Shown one piece after another: positions 40,923-50,056 of a DNA stretch of 64,000 nt (position 1 is its first letter; each line of letters begins with the position of its first letter). The notes under the pieces were generated by a model, which was not told the origin of the DNA, made no database searches, and saw only the letters and a list, made by a program, of their open reading frames with translations. The stretch is taken from positions 1 through 64,000 of the forward strand of contig CANDCW010000002.1 in the NCBI GenBank assembly GCA_947383275.1, given 5' to 3'. Source of the DNA: an uncultured Bacillota bacterium (GTDB lineage Bacteria; Bacillota; Clostridia; Oscillospirales; Oscillospiraceae). Made by a program: the position numbers and the translations under genes.

Positions 40923-41552
40923 CTACGGCCTGCACAATTCTTTCAACTGGTCCGGCTCCAGAAGATATATGGTTCGGTAGCCCAGCCCCACCCATTTCCG
41001 CTGTGCGAATTCATTGAGTACCCGGCTGACTGTCACCCGGCTGGCGGAGACGGCGGCGGCAATGTCGTCCTGGGTGCAGGAGACCGTTCCGTTTCCGGAA
41101 GCCAGCGTGAGAAGATAGTTGGCGACCCGCCAGCGGGCGGGGCGGAAGGCCATTTGATCCACCTGGCCCGACAGCAGCCGCACCGTCCGGGCCAGGTATT
41201 TCATCATAGCCAGGGCCAGTTCCGGGTTGCGGGCGAACTCTTGGGTTACCAATTCCCGGTCGATGGGTACAATTTCGCAGGGAGACTGCGCGGCTGCCGA
41301 AGATACCCGGGGCAGCTCATCGAAGAAGGAAGCCTCCCCGAAGAGGCTTCCGGCGGTGTAGATGTTGAGGACCCTCTCCGCTCCGCCTTCCGATTGAATG
41401 AAACTCTTCACTCGCCCGGATTTGAGGAAGTAGAAACAGGTGGCCTCCGTGTCTTGCAAGTAGATGAGGTAGCCGGGGGAGCACCGCACCGGCGGACGCC
41501 CTTTGGCAAACGTTTCCCATATTCCGGCGGGAAAGTCCAGTTCTTGGTTCAT
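40923..41552 (-). CDS. Crp/Fnr family transcriptional regulator
   Basis: A 209-residue regulator with an N-terminal cyclic-nucleotide-type sensor barrel (AGSLFGEASFFDELP) and a C-terminal helix-turn-helix (TQDDIAAAVSASRVTVSRVLNEF). It has no Fnr-type cluster of four cysteines, so an oxygen-sensing Fe-S centre is unlikely; the ligand is unknown. The ATG at 41552 follows TAGGAGG by six bases. It is divergent from leuC, with 105 bases between the starts, so it could affect the leu genes, but no dyad typical of Crp/Fnr sites is clear there. Confidence 0.93.
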   Translation of the reverse strand: MNQELDFPAGIWETFAKGRPPVRCSPGYLIYLQDTEATCFYFLKSGRVKSFIQSEGGAERVLNIYTAGSLFGEASFFDELPRVSSAAAQSPCEIVPIDRELVTQEFARNPELALAMMKYLARTVRLLSGQVDQMAFRPARWRVANYLLTLASGNGTVSCTQDDIAAAVSASRVTVSRVLNEFAQRKWVGLGYRTIYLLEPDQLKELCRP

Positions 41553-41579
41553 GCTCGGCCTCCTAAAAAAATTGTTACC

Positions 41580-41609
41580 ATTGTATCATACTTTACATTC
41601 TTCCGGCAA
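41580..41609 (-). promoter_or_regulatory. Promoter of the Crp/Fnr regulator gene
   Basis: On the minus strand TTGCCG (41609-41604), 18-base spacer, TACAAT (41585-41580), 28 bases before the start. Confidence 0.55.
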
Positions 41610-41657
41610 GCCCCGTGGTAAAATCCTCTCAATCAAACTGCAAGGAGGAAAAACCCT

Positions 41658-42914
41658 ATGGGAATGACAATGACGCAGAAAATTTTAGCCAAAGCAGCCG
41701 GGCTGGACAAGGTGGAGCCCGGCCAGCTCATCGAGGCCAGGCTGGACCTGGTGCTGGGCAACGACATCACTACCCCCGTGGCTATCACTGAGTTTGAGAA
41801 AGCGGGCTTTACTCAGGTCTTTAACAAGGACAAGATCGCTATCGTCCTGGACCACTACACCCCCTGCAAGGATATTAAATCTGCCCAGCTGTGCAAGCAG
41901 GCCCGGGAGTTTGCCCACAAGCATGCGATCACGAACTTTTTTGATGTGGGCCAGATGGGCGTGGAGCACGCCCTGCTGCCCGAAAAGGGACTGGCCGCCC
42001 CTGGCGAGGTCATCATCGGCGCCGACTCCCACACCTGCACCTACGGCGCCCTGGGGGCCTTCTCCACCGGAGTGGGTTCTACCGACATGGCCGCTGGCAT
42101 GGCCACTGGATTGCTGTGGTTCAAGGTGCCATCCGCCATCAAAGTGACGCTGAAGGGCAAGCTCCAGCCCCACGTCAGCGGCAAGGACGTTATTCTTCAC
42201 CTCATTGGTGAGATCGGGGTGGACGGGGCGCTGTACCAGTCCCTGGAATTTGCCGGGGAGGGGGTAGGCTCCCTGTCCATGGACGACCGCTTTACCATTT
42301 CCAACATGGCCATTGAGGCGGGCGGTAAAAACGGCATCTTCCCCGTGGACGAAAAAACCATGGAGTACATCAACGGCCGGGTCAACCGTCCCTGTGAGGC
42401 ATTTTCTGCCGACCCGGACGCCGTCTACGACCGGGAGGTGGTGATCGACTTGGACAAGCTGGAGCCCACTGTGGCCCTGCCCCACCTGCCCGAAAACACA
42501 AAGGTGGTGTCTGAGGTGGCCGGGACGCCCATCAACCAGGTGGTCATCGGCTCCTGCACCAATGGACGTATCAGCGATTTGCGCATCGCCGCTGCTATTA
42601 TGAAGGGAAAAAAAGTGGCCGGTAACGTCCGATGCGTGGTCATTCCCGCCACCCAGGAGATTACCCTCCAGGCCATGAAGGAGGGCCTGATTGAGACCTT
42701 CATCCAGGCCGGAGCCGCTGTCTCCACCCCCACCTGCGGCCCCTGTCTGGGCGGACATATGGGCGTGATGGCCGAAGGGGAGCGCACCGTCTCCACCACC
42801 AACCGCAATTTCGTGGGCCGCATGGGCCACACCACCTCTGAGATTATCCTGGCTTCCCCCGCCGTGGCGGCCGCCTCCGCCATTGCCGGCTGCGTGGCCG
42901 ACCCCAGAGTTTAA
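41658..42914 (+). CDS. leuC: 3-isopropylmalate dehydratase large subunit
   Basis: A 418-residue aconitase-family subunit that isomerises 2- and 3-isopropylmalate in leucine synthesis. The 4Fe-4S ligands are Cys300 (GSCTNGR), Cys360 and Cys363 ([10 protein letters not shown]). Substrate and cofactor regions include [13 protein letters not shown]. The shorter length (about 420 rather than 470) is that of the LeuC2/archaeal-type enzymes that pair with a small LeuD of about 160 residues, as here. ATG 41658 follows AAGGAGG. leuD starts 19 bases after the stop. The related homoaconitase function is possible but leuB downstream favours leucine. Confidence 0.96.
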   Translation: MGMTMTQKILAKAAGLDKVEPGQLIEARLDLVLGNDITTPVAITEFEKAGFTQVFNKDKIAIVLDHYTPCKDIKSAQLCKQAREFAHKHAITNFFDVGQMGVEHALLPEKGLAAPGEVIIGADSHTCTYGALGAFSTGVGSTDMAAGMATGLLWFKVPSAIKVTLKGKLQPHVSGKDVILHLIGEIGVDGALYQSLEFAGEGVGSLSMDDRFTISNMAIEAGGKNGIFPVDEKTMEYINGRVNRPCEAFSADPDAVYDREVVIDLDKLEPTVALPHLPENTKVVSEVAGTPINQVVIGSCTNGRISDLRIAAAIMKGKKVAGNVRCVVIPATQEITLQAMKEGLIETFIQAGAAVSTPTCGPCLGGHMGVMAEGERTVSTTNRNFVGRMGHTTSEIILASPAVAAASAIAGCVADPRV

Positions 42915-42933
42915 CAGAAAGGAACTGAATACC

Positions 42934-43419
42934 ATGAAAGTTTACAAATACGGCGCCAACGTGGATACCGATGTCATTATCCCGGCGCGGCACCTGAACG
43001 ATCCCTCCCCGGCGGCGCTGGCCAGCCACTGCATGGAGGATATTGACAGCAGCTTTGCCTCCACTGTGGAGGCGGGGGATATCATTGTGGCCGGCCCTAA
43101 CTTCGGCTGCGGCTCCAGCCGGGAGCACGCCCCCCTGGCTATCAAATCCTGCGGAGTGAAGTGCGTGATCGCCCCCTCCTTTGCCCGCATTTTCTACCGC
43201 AACGCCATCAACATCGGCTTTCCCATTGTGGAGTGCCCCCAGGCAGCGGAGGAAATCCAGGCTGGGGACCAGGTGGAGGTGGATTTTTCCAGCGGCACCA
43301 TCACCGATGTGACCCAGGGGAAAACCTGGCAGGCCGCGCCTTTCCCGGCGTTTATTGACGGCATTATTCAGAGCGGCGGACTGCTCAATTCCCTGAAGCA
43401 GCGGGGGGTGGCGAAATGA
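42934..43419 (+). CDS. leuD: 3-isopropylmalate dehydratase small subunit
   Basis: A 161-residue swivel-domain partner of LeuC. It begins MKVYKYGANVDTDVIIPARHL and has the substrate loop FGCGSSREHAP. The ATG at 42934 (AAAGGAA upstream) gives the standard N-terminus; an in-frame start 17 codons earlier lies inside leuC. Overlaps leuB by four bases (ATGA). Confidence 0.97.
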   Translation: MKVYKYGANVDTDVIIPARHLNDPSPAALASHCMEDIDSSFASTVEAGDIIVAGPNFGCGSSREHAPLAIKSCGVKCVIAPSFARIFYRNAINIGFPIVECPQAAEEIQAGDQVEVDFSSGTITDVTQGKTWQAAPFPAFIDGIIQSGGLLNSLKQRGVAK

Positions 43420-44492
43420 ACTACAAAATTGCCCTTATCAAGGGGGACGGCATTGGCCCCGAGGTGGTAGGGGAAGCGGTCAAGGTGATGGATGCAATCG
43501 GAGAAAAGTTTGGCCACACCTTCGAGTATACCGATATTTTAATGGGCGGCTGTGCCATCGATGCGGTGGGCAAGTCCTACCCGGACGGCACAGCGGAGAA
43601 GTGCAGGGCCTGCGACGCCGTCCTGCTGGGGGCGGTGGGCGGCCCTAAGTGGGGCCACTCTACCGACCCGGACAAGCGGCCTGAGACCGCTCTGCTGTCC
43701 ATCCGCAAGGATCTGGGGCTGTATGCCAATCTGCGTCCCGCCGCCCTGCGCCCCGCACTGGCGGAGGCGAGCCCCCTGAAGAAGGAGACGGCGGACAGAG
43801 GGATTGATCTGATGATCGTCCGAGAGCTTACCGGCGGTATCTACTTTGGCAAGCGGGAGCGCTATGCCACTGAGGATCGTGGTGAGGAAGCCGCCGACCG
43901 GATGGCGTACTCGGAGAAGGAGATTGCGCGCATCGGCCGCCGAGCCTTTGAGCTGGCCCGTCTGCGTAAAAAGAAACTGGCCAGCGTGGACAAGGCCAAC
44001 GTGCTGGAGACCTCCCGCCTTTGGAGGCAGATTATGCACAATTTGTCCCAGGAATACGCCGATGTTCAGTACGAGGATGTGTTGGTGGACAACATGGCCA
44101 TGCAGTTGGTGAAGGACCCAGGGCAGTTTGATGTGGTGGTCACCGAAAATATGTTCGGCGATATCCTCTCCGATGAAGCTTCTATGATTACCGGCTCTAT
44201 CGGCCTGCTGCCCTCCGCCTCCATTGGCGATACCGCCCCCGGCCTATATGAGCCCATCCACGGTTCCGCCCCCGACATTGCCGGGCAGGACAAGGCCAAC
44301 CCCATTGCCACCATTCTGTCGGTGGCTATGATGTTCCGCTACTCCTTCAATCTGCCTGACGAGGCCAAGGCTATTGAGGGCGCGGTAGACGCAGTCCTCA
44401 ACGAGGGCTGGCGCACCGCCGACATTGCCAAGCCTGGGCAAACGGCTGTGGGAACCGTCAAAATGGGTGAGCTTATCCGGGCGCGGCTGTGA
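43416..44492 (+). CDS. leuB: 3-isopropylmalate dehydrogenase
   Basis: A 358-residue NAD-dependent dehydrogenase that oxidises and decarboxylates 3-isopropylmalate to 2-ketoisocaproate. It opens KIALIKGDGIGPEV. The substrate-binding arginines are in LGLYANLRP and MIVRELTGGIYFG; the metal-binding aspartates are in NMFGDILSDEA; the cofactor region is HGSAPDIAG. Translationally coupled to leuD. Last gene of leuCDB; leuA is not in the window. Confidence 0.97.
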   Translation: MNYKIALIKGDGIGPEVVGEAVKVMDAIGEKFGHTFEYTDILMGGCAIDAVGKSYPDGTAEKCRACDAVLLGAVGGPKWGHSTDPDKRPETALLSIRKDLGLYANLRPAALRPALAEASPLKKETADRGIDLMIVRELTGGIYFGKRERYATEDRGEEAADRMAYSEKEIARIGRRAFELARLRKKKLASVDKANVLETSRLWRQIMHNLSQEYADVQYEDVLVDNMAMQLVKDPGQFDVVVTENMFGDILSDEASMITGSIGLLPSASIGDTAPGLYEPIHGSAPDIAGQDKANPIATILSVAMMFRYSFNLPDEAKAIEGAVDAVLNEGWRTADIAKPGQTAVGTVKMGELIRARL

Positions 44493-44505
44493 TACTGTTT
44501 TCGGC

Positions 44506-44534
44506 TGGACAAGCGGAACGATTTGACGTATAAT
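44506..44534 (+). promoter_or_regulatory. Promoter of the MBOAT operon
   Basis: TGGACA (44506-44511), 17-base spacer, TATAAT (44529-44534), just upstream of and abutting the leuB terminator hairpin. Confidence 0.7.
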
Positions 44535-44535
44535 G

Positions 44536-44566
44536 TGGGCGGCGTTGCCAAGCGTCGCCCATTTTT
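44536..44566 (+). terminator. Terminator after leuB
   Basis: TGGGCGGCG (44536-44544) pairs with CGTCGCCCA (44553-44561), one G-T pair, 8-base loop, followed by TTTTT. The expected start of the MBOAT transcript (about 44541) falls within the left arm. Confidence 0.75.
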
Positions 44567-44585
44567 CTGTCCGGAGGGCTTGACT

Positions 44586-45998
44586 ATGGTATTCAGCAGC
44601 TTGATTTTTCTGCTGTTTTTCTTTACTGCGCTGTTTATTTGCTATTTTTGCATCCCCAAGCGGCTGCGCTGGCTGCGAAACTGCATGCTGCTGGCATACA
44701 GCTTGTTTTTCTACCGGTGTGGCGGGGCCGACTATTTGCCGCTGCTGCTGGCCTCCATCCTGGTAAATTATCTGGGGGGACTGCTGGCCGCTTCTGGCCG
44801 TCCTGCGCTGCGGAAGCTGGGGCTGTGGGGCGCGGTGGCCCTGGGATTGGGGCTGCTGGGCTGGTTTAAGTATGCCGGATTTGTGGCCGAGAATCTGAAC
44901 GCTCTGGGTATGCCGGTAGGGGCGCCTAAAATTGTCCTGCCCATCGGGATCTCCTTCTTCACCTTTCAGGGACTGAGCTATGTGATCGATGTCTATCGGG
45001 GAGACGCCAAATGTCAAAAAAATCCCCTCTATGTGGCCCTCTATGTGGCGCTGTTCCCCCAGCTGGTGGCAGGACCTATCGTGCGGTACACTACAGTGGA
45101 GGAGGAGATTACCAGGCGGGAAGAATCCCTCCACGAGTTTTCCCAGGGCGTAGTGCGTTTCCTATTCGGTTTGGGGAAAAAGATGCTGCTGGCTAACGCC
45201 ATGGGAGAGATTGCCGATGGCGTTTTCGCTCAAGCGCCGGAGACGATGGCCGCTGCCTTGGCCTGGGTGGGGGCGCTGGCCTACACCCTGCAAATCTATT
45301 TTGACTTCTCCGCCTACTCCGATATGGCCATCGGGCTGGGGCGGATGTTCGGATTCCATTTTTTAGAGAACTTCAATTATCCTTACATCTCCCGCTCGGT
45401 AACAGAGTTCTGGCGGCGGTGGCATATCTCTCTCAGTTCCTGGTTTCGAGACTATGTGTACATTCCTTTGGGAGGCAGCCGCTGTTCTCGGGTCCGGAAT
45501 GTTCTAAACCTGGCGGCGGTGTGGCTGCTGACCGGCTTGTGGCATGGGGCGGCCTGGAATTTTGTTCTCTGGGGCGGCTGGTTCCTGATCCTGCTGCTGG
45601 GGGAGAAGTTCCTGTGGGGCAAAGCCCTGGGCCGGGCCCCCGCTTTTCTGGGCTGGCTGTATACCATGCTGGCGGCGGTTTTTGGGTGGGTGCTGTTCCG
45701 TTCCGCCAGTCTTAGCAGCGCCTTGGGTTACTTCAACGCGATGGCGGGCCAGGGCGGGCCGGCGGATGGACAGGCGGTTTACTACCTGTTGGAGTACTGG
45801 CCTGAGTGGACAGTGGCCCTGATTGCCATGCTTCCGGTAAAGGTGTGGGTTGGGAGATGGCTGGAGGGGTGTGCAGGCCGGCTTTCGCTCTTGGCGCTGG
45901 ATTGGGGTCCTAAGCTGGTGGCTTTGGGGCTGCTGGCGGCATCTTACCTGGAGCTGGTCTCAGGCAGCTTTAACCCCTTTATCTATTTCCAATTTTGA
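44586..45998 (+). CDS. MBOAT family O-acyltransferase (AlgI/DltB-like)
   Basis: A 470-residue membrane-bound O-acyltransferase with about 11 hydrophobic segments. Typical features are LPIGISFFTFQGLSYVID, SVTEFWRRWHISLSSWFRD and the catalytic His in LWHGAAWNFVLWG. It would carry an acyl (usually acetyl) group across the membrane for transfer to a surface polymer. The start ATG 44586 has CGGAGGG upstream. It is followed after 15 bases by a DHHW/AlgX-like gene, the normal partner in O-acetylation cassettes. A DltB role is unlikely because dltA and dltC are missing. Confidence 0.94.
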   Translation: MVFSSLIFLLFFFTALFICYFCIPKRLRWLRNCMLLAYSLFFYRCGGADYLPLLLASILVNYLGGLLAASGRPALRKLGLWGAVALGLGLLGWFKYAGFVAENLNALGMPVGAPKIVLPIGISFFTFQGLSYVIDVYRGDAKCQKNPLYVALYVALFPQLVAGPIVRYTTVEEEITRREESLHEFSQGVVRFLFGLGKKMLLANAMGEIADGVFAQAPETMAAALAWVGALAYTLQIYFDFSAYSDMAIGLGRMFGFHFLENFNYPYISRSVTEFWRRWHISLSSWFRDYVYIPLGGSRCSRVRNVLNLAAVWLLTGLWHGAAWNFVLWGGWFLILLLGEKFLWGKALGRAPAFLGWLYTMLAAVFGWVLFRSASLSSALGYFNAMAGQGGPADGQAVYYLLEYWPEWTVALIAMLPVKVWVGRWLEGCAGRLSLLALDWGPKLVALGLLAASYLELVSGSFNPFIYFQF

Positions 45999-46013
45999 GG
46001 AGGAGGGCCGGGC

Positions 46014-47201
46014 ATGAAACGATTTAAGGCGTCAGAGCTGTTTGTCAGCGTCTGCTTCCTGGCCTTTCTCTTTGGGGCAATGACTGTTACTGTGGCGCGG
46101 GAGAAGGCGGAGTATTCCTTCTATGAGAACCGCATGCTGGCGTCTATCCCGGAGTACACGGCCGAGGCAGATGGAAATGGAAGTTATGTTAATCAGTGGG
46201 AGAAGTACCTCTCTGATCACGCCGCACTGCGCAGCACACTACTCAAGGTGAAAACACGCTTGGACCTGGCACTCCGGCGCCCGGTCGTCAATGAGACAGT
46301 GATCGGAGACGGCATCCTTTTGCCCTACCTCCCGGCTCAGCGGGTGAACGGCGAAGAGATTGCCGCCCAGGCCCGTGCCATGGCGGATAACTTAAAGGGT
46401 ATTCAAGATGTGGTGGCCGGCTATGGCGGCTACTACTGTTACGTCTGCGTCACCTGCCAGTATGACTACTATCCGGATCGGTATCCCGGTTTCCTGGACA
46501 ACTGGGCGGAGCAGACCCGCCTATCCCGGGAAAAGCTGGCCCAGGCCATGGAGGAGCGCGAAGTTGACTTTTTGGACTTGTCCGCCGCCTTTGCGGAGCT
46601 GGGCCATCCGGAGGAATACAGCTCACGGGTAGACAATCACTACAGTATGCAGGGGGCATTTTATGTCTACCAGCGGATTCTGGAGCGCGTTGTGGAGCGC
46701 ACCGGTATGGACATCCCAATTCTTCGGGAAAGGGATGTCATATTCGAAGAACTGCCCAATCAATATTTGGGCTCTCGGGAGCGGAAGCTGTTAGGTCAAG
46801 TAGATTTGGAGGAGCATTTGTACGCCCTTTGGCCCAAGGAGGAGATTCCCTTTACCCGGTGGAACGATGGAGAGGAGGGACTTCCCACCGTCTATGCCAT
46901 GCCTGCTTCCACAGACTCTGTTTTAACCTACGATTTCTATATGGGGGGCGATGTCCCTGAGACGGTTATCGACACCGGACGGAAAGATCTGCCCAGCATC
47001 CTGATTTACGGCGACAGCATGACCAATGCGGTAGAGTGTGTTATGTATCTCAGCTTTGACAAGATGTACTCCCTGGATTTGCGCCATTACCACGACATGA
47101 GCCTTACGGACTACATCAAGCTGGTCAAGCCGGATGTGGTGGTGTGCATTCGGGACCCGGAGGTTCTTCTGCTCCAGGAGGCCAACGGGGGAGCGTCTTA
47201 A
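46014..47201 (+). CDS. DHHW/AlgX-like extracellular O-acetylation protein
   Basis: A 395-residue protein with one N-terminal membrane anchor (about 8-28) and an outside SGNH-like domain, the common partner of MBOAT proteins. The DHHW-type block is visible in SSRVDNHYSMQGAFYVYQ (Asp/His with Ser) and a second nucleophile-like segment IYGDSMTNAVE near the end. It probably takes the acetyl group delivered by the MBOAT protein and places it on a polysaccharide. The ATG at 46014 follows GAGGAGG. Which polymer is modified cannot be told; the glycosyltransferase and teichoic-type genes elsewhere in the window are candidates only. Confidence 0.88.
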   Translation: MKRFKASELFVSVCFLAFLFGAMTVTVAREKAEYSFYENRMLASIPEYTAEADGNGSYVNQWEKYLSDHAALRSTLLKVKTRLDLALRRPVVNETVIGDGILLPYLPAQRVNGEEIAAQARAMADNLKGIQDVVAGYGGYYCYVCVTCQYDYYPDRYPGFLDNWAEQTRLSREKLAQAMEEREVDFLDLSAAFAELGHPEEYSSRVDNHYSMQGAFYVYQRILERVVERTGMDIPILRERDVIFEELPNQYLGSRERKLLGQVDLEEHLYALWPKEEIPFTRWNDGEEGLPTVYAMPASTDSVLTYDFYMGGDVPETVIDTGRKDLPSILIYGDSMTNAVECVMYLSFDKMYSLDLRHYHDMSLTDYIKLVKPDVVVCIRDPEVLLLQEANGGAS

Positions 47202-47228
47202 AAATCTATGAATTTTTTTCCTGAAGGG

Positions 47229-47257
47229 TGGTCAAGAGAAGGGGAATGCGCTATAAT
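47229..47257 (+). promoter_or_regulatory. Promoter of purB
   Basis: TGGTCA (47229-47234), 17-base spacer, TATAAT (47252-47257), 36 bases before the start. Confidence 0.7.
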
Positions 47258-47293
47258 AAATTGGAGAATACAGAAGGATAAGAGGTCGATATT

Positions 47294-48730
47294 ATGTTAA
47301 CTAACCGCTATGAAAGCCCCCTGTCCTCACGCTATGCCAGCGATGAGATGCAGTACATTTTTTCTCCCGATAAAAAATTTTCTACCTGGCGCCGCTTGTG
47401 GGTGGCCTTGGCCCGGGCGGAAATGGAGTTGGGCCTGCCTGTTACCCAGGAGCAGGTAGATGAGCTGGAGGCCCACATCACTGACATTGACTATGACAAG
47501 GCTGCTCAATGGGAGAAGAAGCTGCGCCACGATGTAATGGCCCACGTCCATACCTACGGGGAACTATGCCCCAAGGCCATGCCCATTATCCATTTGGGAG
47601 CCACTAGCTGTTACGTAGGGGACAACACCGATGTAATTCTCATGCGGGAAGGGCTGGAGCTGGTCCGGGACAAGCTGGTCCGGGTGCTGGCGCATCTGAG
47701 AGGATTCGCTGACAAGTATAAAGCCTTGCCTACCCTTGGATTTACCCACTTCCAGGCAGCTCAGCTGGTCACAGTGGGCAAGCGTGCCACCTTGTGGATG
47801 AACGAACTGCTGATGGACCTGGAGGAGGTAAACCACCGTATTTCTATGTTGGCTCTTCTGGGCTCCAAGGGGACCACCGGGACACAGGCATCTTTTTTGG
47901 AGCTGTTTGAGGGCGATCATGAAAAAGTGAAATGTTTAGAGGAAAAGATTGCAAAGGAAATGGGCTTTACAGCTGTTGTACCGGTTAGTGGACAGACCTA
48001 TTCTCGTAAGCTGGACTACAATGTGGTATCTACGCTGGCAGGGGTGGCTCAGTCGGCGAGCAAGTTTGCCACCGATCTGCGCCTGCTGTGCCACCTGAAG
48101 GAGGTGGAGGAACCTTTTGAAAAGAATCAGATTGGATCCTCGGCCATGCCTTACAAGCGAAATCCTATGCGGTGTGAACGCATCTGCTCCCTGGCCCGGT
48201 ATGTGATTGTGGACGCGGGCAACCCCGCCGTCACCACAGCCACCCAGTGGTTTGAGCGCACCTTGGACGACTCCGCCAATAAGCGGCTCAGCGTCCCGGA
48301 GGCGTTCCTGGCGACAGACGCTATTTTGAATATCTGGGCTAACGTGGCCTCCGGGCTGGTAGTCCACCCCAAGGTGATTGAGAAGCATGTGCTGGAGGAG
48401 CTGCCCTTTATGGCCAGCGAGAACATTATGATGGACGCCGTCAAGCGGGGTGGCGACCGTCAGGCGCTTCACGAGCGTATTCGGGTACTGTCCCAGGAGG
48501 CGGGCTGCAATGTGAAGGAGCTGGGCCTGCCTAACAATCTCATTGATCTGATGGCTGCTGATCCGGTGTTCGGTATGACAAAGGAGGAGCTGTGCGTCCA
48601 TTTGGACCCGAGCGCCTACATTGGCCGCTGTCCAGAGCAGGTAGATGAGTTCCTGCGGGACTGGGTTGATCCGGTGCTCCAAAAGTATGCCGAAGCGCTG
48701 GACAGGGGCGATACGGAGCTGAACGTTTAA
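47294..48730 (+). CDS. purB: Adenylosuccinate lyase
   Basis: A 478-residue fumarase-superfamily enzyme acting twice in purine synthesis: SAICAR to AICAR, and adenylosuccinate to AMP. The superfamily signature is SSAMPYKRNPMRCE. Other conserved blocks are HLGATSCYVGDN and the LGSKGTTGTQASF loop. It opens with YESPLSSRYAS, as in the longer, eukaryote-like PurB type found in Clostridia. ATG 47294 has AAGAGG upstream. A permease gene follows after 19 bases and may be co-transcribed. Confidence 0.97.
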   Translation: MLTNRYESPLSSRYASDEMQYIFSPDKKFSTWRRLWVALARAEMELGLPVTQEQVDELEAHITDIDYDKAAQWEKKLRHDVMAHVHTYGELCPKAMPIIHLGATSCYVGDNTDVILMREGLELVRDKLVRVLAHLRGFADKYKALPTLGFTHFQAAQLVTVGKRATLWMNELLMDLEEVNHRISMLALLGSKGTTGTQASFLELFEGDHEKVKCLEEKIAKEMGFTAVVPVSGQTYSRKLDYNVVSTLAGVAQSASKFATDLRLLCHLKEVEEPFEKNQIGSSAMPYKRNPMRCERICSLARYVIVDAGNPAVTTATQWFERTLDDSANKRLSVPEAFLATDAILNIWANVASGLVVHPKVIEKHVLEELPFMASENIMMDAVKRGGDRQALHERIRVLSQEAGCNVKELGLPNNLIDLMAADPVFGMTKEELCVHLDPSAYIGRCPEQVDEFLRDWVDPVLQKYAEALDRGDTELNV

Positions 48731-48749
48731 AGAAAGGCGGTAAAAGAGC

Positions 48750-50018
48750 ATGAAACGCAACGATAGGCACCCATATTTGGCTGCCGGCCTGACGGCTTTC
48801 CTGGTGATCGCGGCGTCGCTGTGCCTCTTTTTCCTGCTGTTCCATTTGCGGGAGGTGACCCGGTTCTTTGATAGACTGGGGGCCATTTTGCGGCCCATCT
48901 TTATGGGGGCGGTTATTGCGTTTCTGCTGCTGCCTGTCCACCGGGCCATACTTCGTTTCCTCACTGCCATCACGCCAGACCAGCGGATGGAGGACCGCAA
49001 CAGCTATAAATTTTTAAGTTTTATCGCGATTGTCCTGAGCCTGCTATTGGCCCTATTCTTGTTTTATCTGCTGTTGGCAATGGTCGTTCCCCAGGTGTAT
49101 GACAGCGTGGTGGGGTTGGTCAACGCCATTCCGGATTATATTGAGGTAGTCCAAGTTTGGCTCCAGCGGTTTTTTGAGGATAATCCGGATATTCAGAACT
49201 CTGTCATATCTCTTTACAGCTCTGCCGCCGTCTCTTTGGAGCAGTGGCTGAACTCCGATGTCCTGCCCAACCTGGAGTCGGTGTCCACTACCTTCCAGTG
49301 GGTACGTACCACGGTTATGCCAAACCTCACTGGTGTGGTGGCTGAGGTGTCTAGCATGCTGATGGGGTTTTTGATACTGGTGAAGGATCTGTTTATCGCC
49401 ATTATTGTCTCGGTTTATCTGCTGGCGCGCAAGGACATCTTCGCAGCCCAGAGTAAAAAAATCGTGTATAGCATATTTCGCACCGATATTGCGGACTTGA
49501 TTGTGGGAGAGGTTCGGAACGCATATAAGATCATGAGCGGGTTCATCAACGGCAAGCTGCTGGACTCTCTCCTGATTGGCATCATTTGCTTGGTGTGCTG
49601 TAACATCTTCAAATTTCCGTACCCAGCCCTTATCGCTGTTGTGATAGGGGTAACCAATATCATCCCATTCTTTGGTCCTTTTATTGGAGCTATCCCCTGT
49701 GGCCTGTTAATTTTCTTGTCCAATCCCCTTCAGGCGGTCTATTTTGCCATCTTTATTTTGGCCCTTCAGCAGTTTGACGGCAATATTTTGGGCCCAAAGA
49801 TTTTGGGTGATTCCACCGGCCTGGCCTCCTTCTGGGTATTGTTTTCCATTTTGCTGTTTGGCGGGCTGTTTGGGTTTGCCGGGATGGTACTGGGTGTGCC
49901 TGTCTTTGCCATGATTTACAGTGTAATCAGCCGCCTGACGGCCTACAGTTTGCGTTCTCGGGGACTGCCTCAGGATACGGAAAACTACATGGGTAAAACC
50001 GGGCCCCTTTCTAAATAG
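48750..50018 (+). CDS. AI-2E family permease-like membrane protein
   Basis: A 422-residue membrane protein of the AI-2E (PerM/YdiK/YtvI) family. Eight hydrophobic segments are seen: two near the N-terminus, one at about 90-115, and five in the C-terminal half. The conserved GVTNIIPFFGPFIGAIP block and GNILGPKILGDSTGL are diagnostic. Family members are proposed sodium/proton antiporters or exporters of small molecules; function here is not known. The ATG at 48750 follows AAAGGCGG. A terminator follows. Confidence 0.93.
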   Translation: MKRNDRHPYLAAGLTAFLVIAASLCLFFLLFHLREVTRFFDRLGAILRPIFMGAVIAFLLLPVHRAILRFLTAITPDQRMEDRNSYKFLSFIAIVLSLLLALFLFYLLLAMVVPQVYDSVVGLVNAIPDYIEVVQVWLQRFFEDNPDIQNSVISLYSSAAVSLEQWLNSDVLPNLESVSTTFQWVRTTVMPNLTGVVAEVSSMLMGFLILVKDLFIAIIVSVYLLARKDIFAAQSKKIVYSIFRTDIADLIVGEVRNAYKIMSGFINGKLLDSLLIGIICLVCCNIFKFPYPALIAVVIGVTNIIPFFGPFIGAIPCGLLIFLSNPLQAVYFAIFILALQQFDGNILGPKILGDSTGLASFWVLFSILLFGGLFGFAGMVLGVPVFAMIYSVISRLTAYSLRSRGLPQDTENYMGKTGPLSK

Positions 50019-50021
50019 GTA

Positions 50022-50054
50022 AAACGCCGCCCCTCGCGAGGAGGAGCGGCGTTT
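50022..50054. terminator. Bidirectional terminator between the AI-2E gene and the PPOX-fold gene
   Basis: AAACGCCGC (50022-50030) pairs with GCGGCGTTT (50046-50054), with an inner CCTCGCGAGG hairpin. T- or A-rich ends lie on both sides. Confidence 0.8.
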
Positions 50055-50056
50055 GT

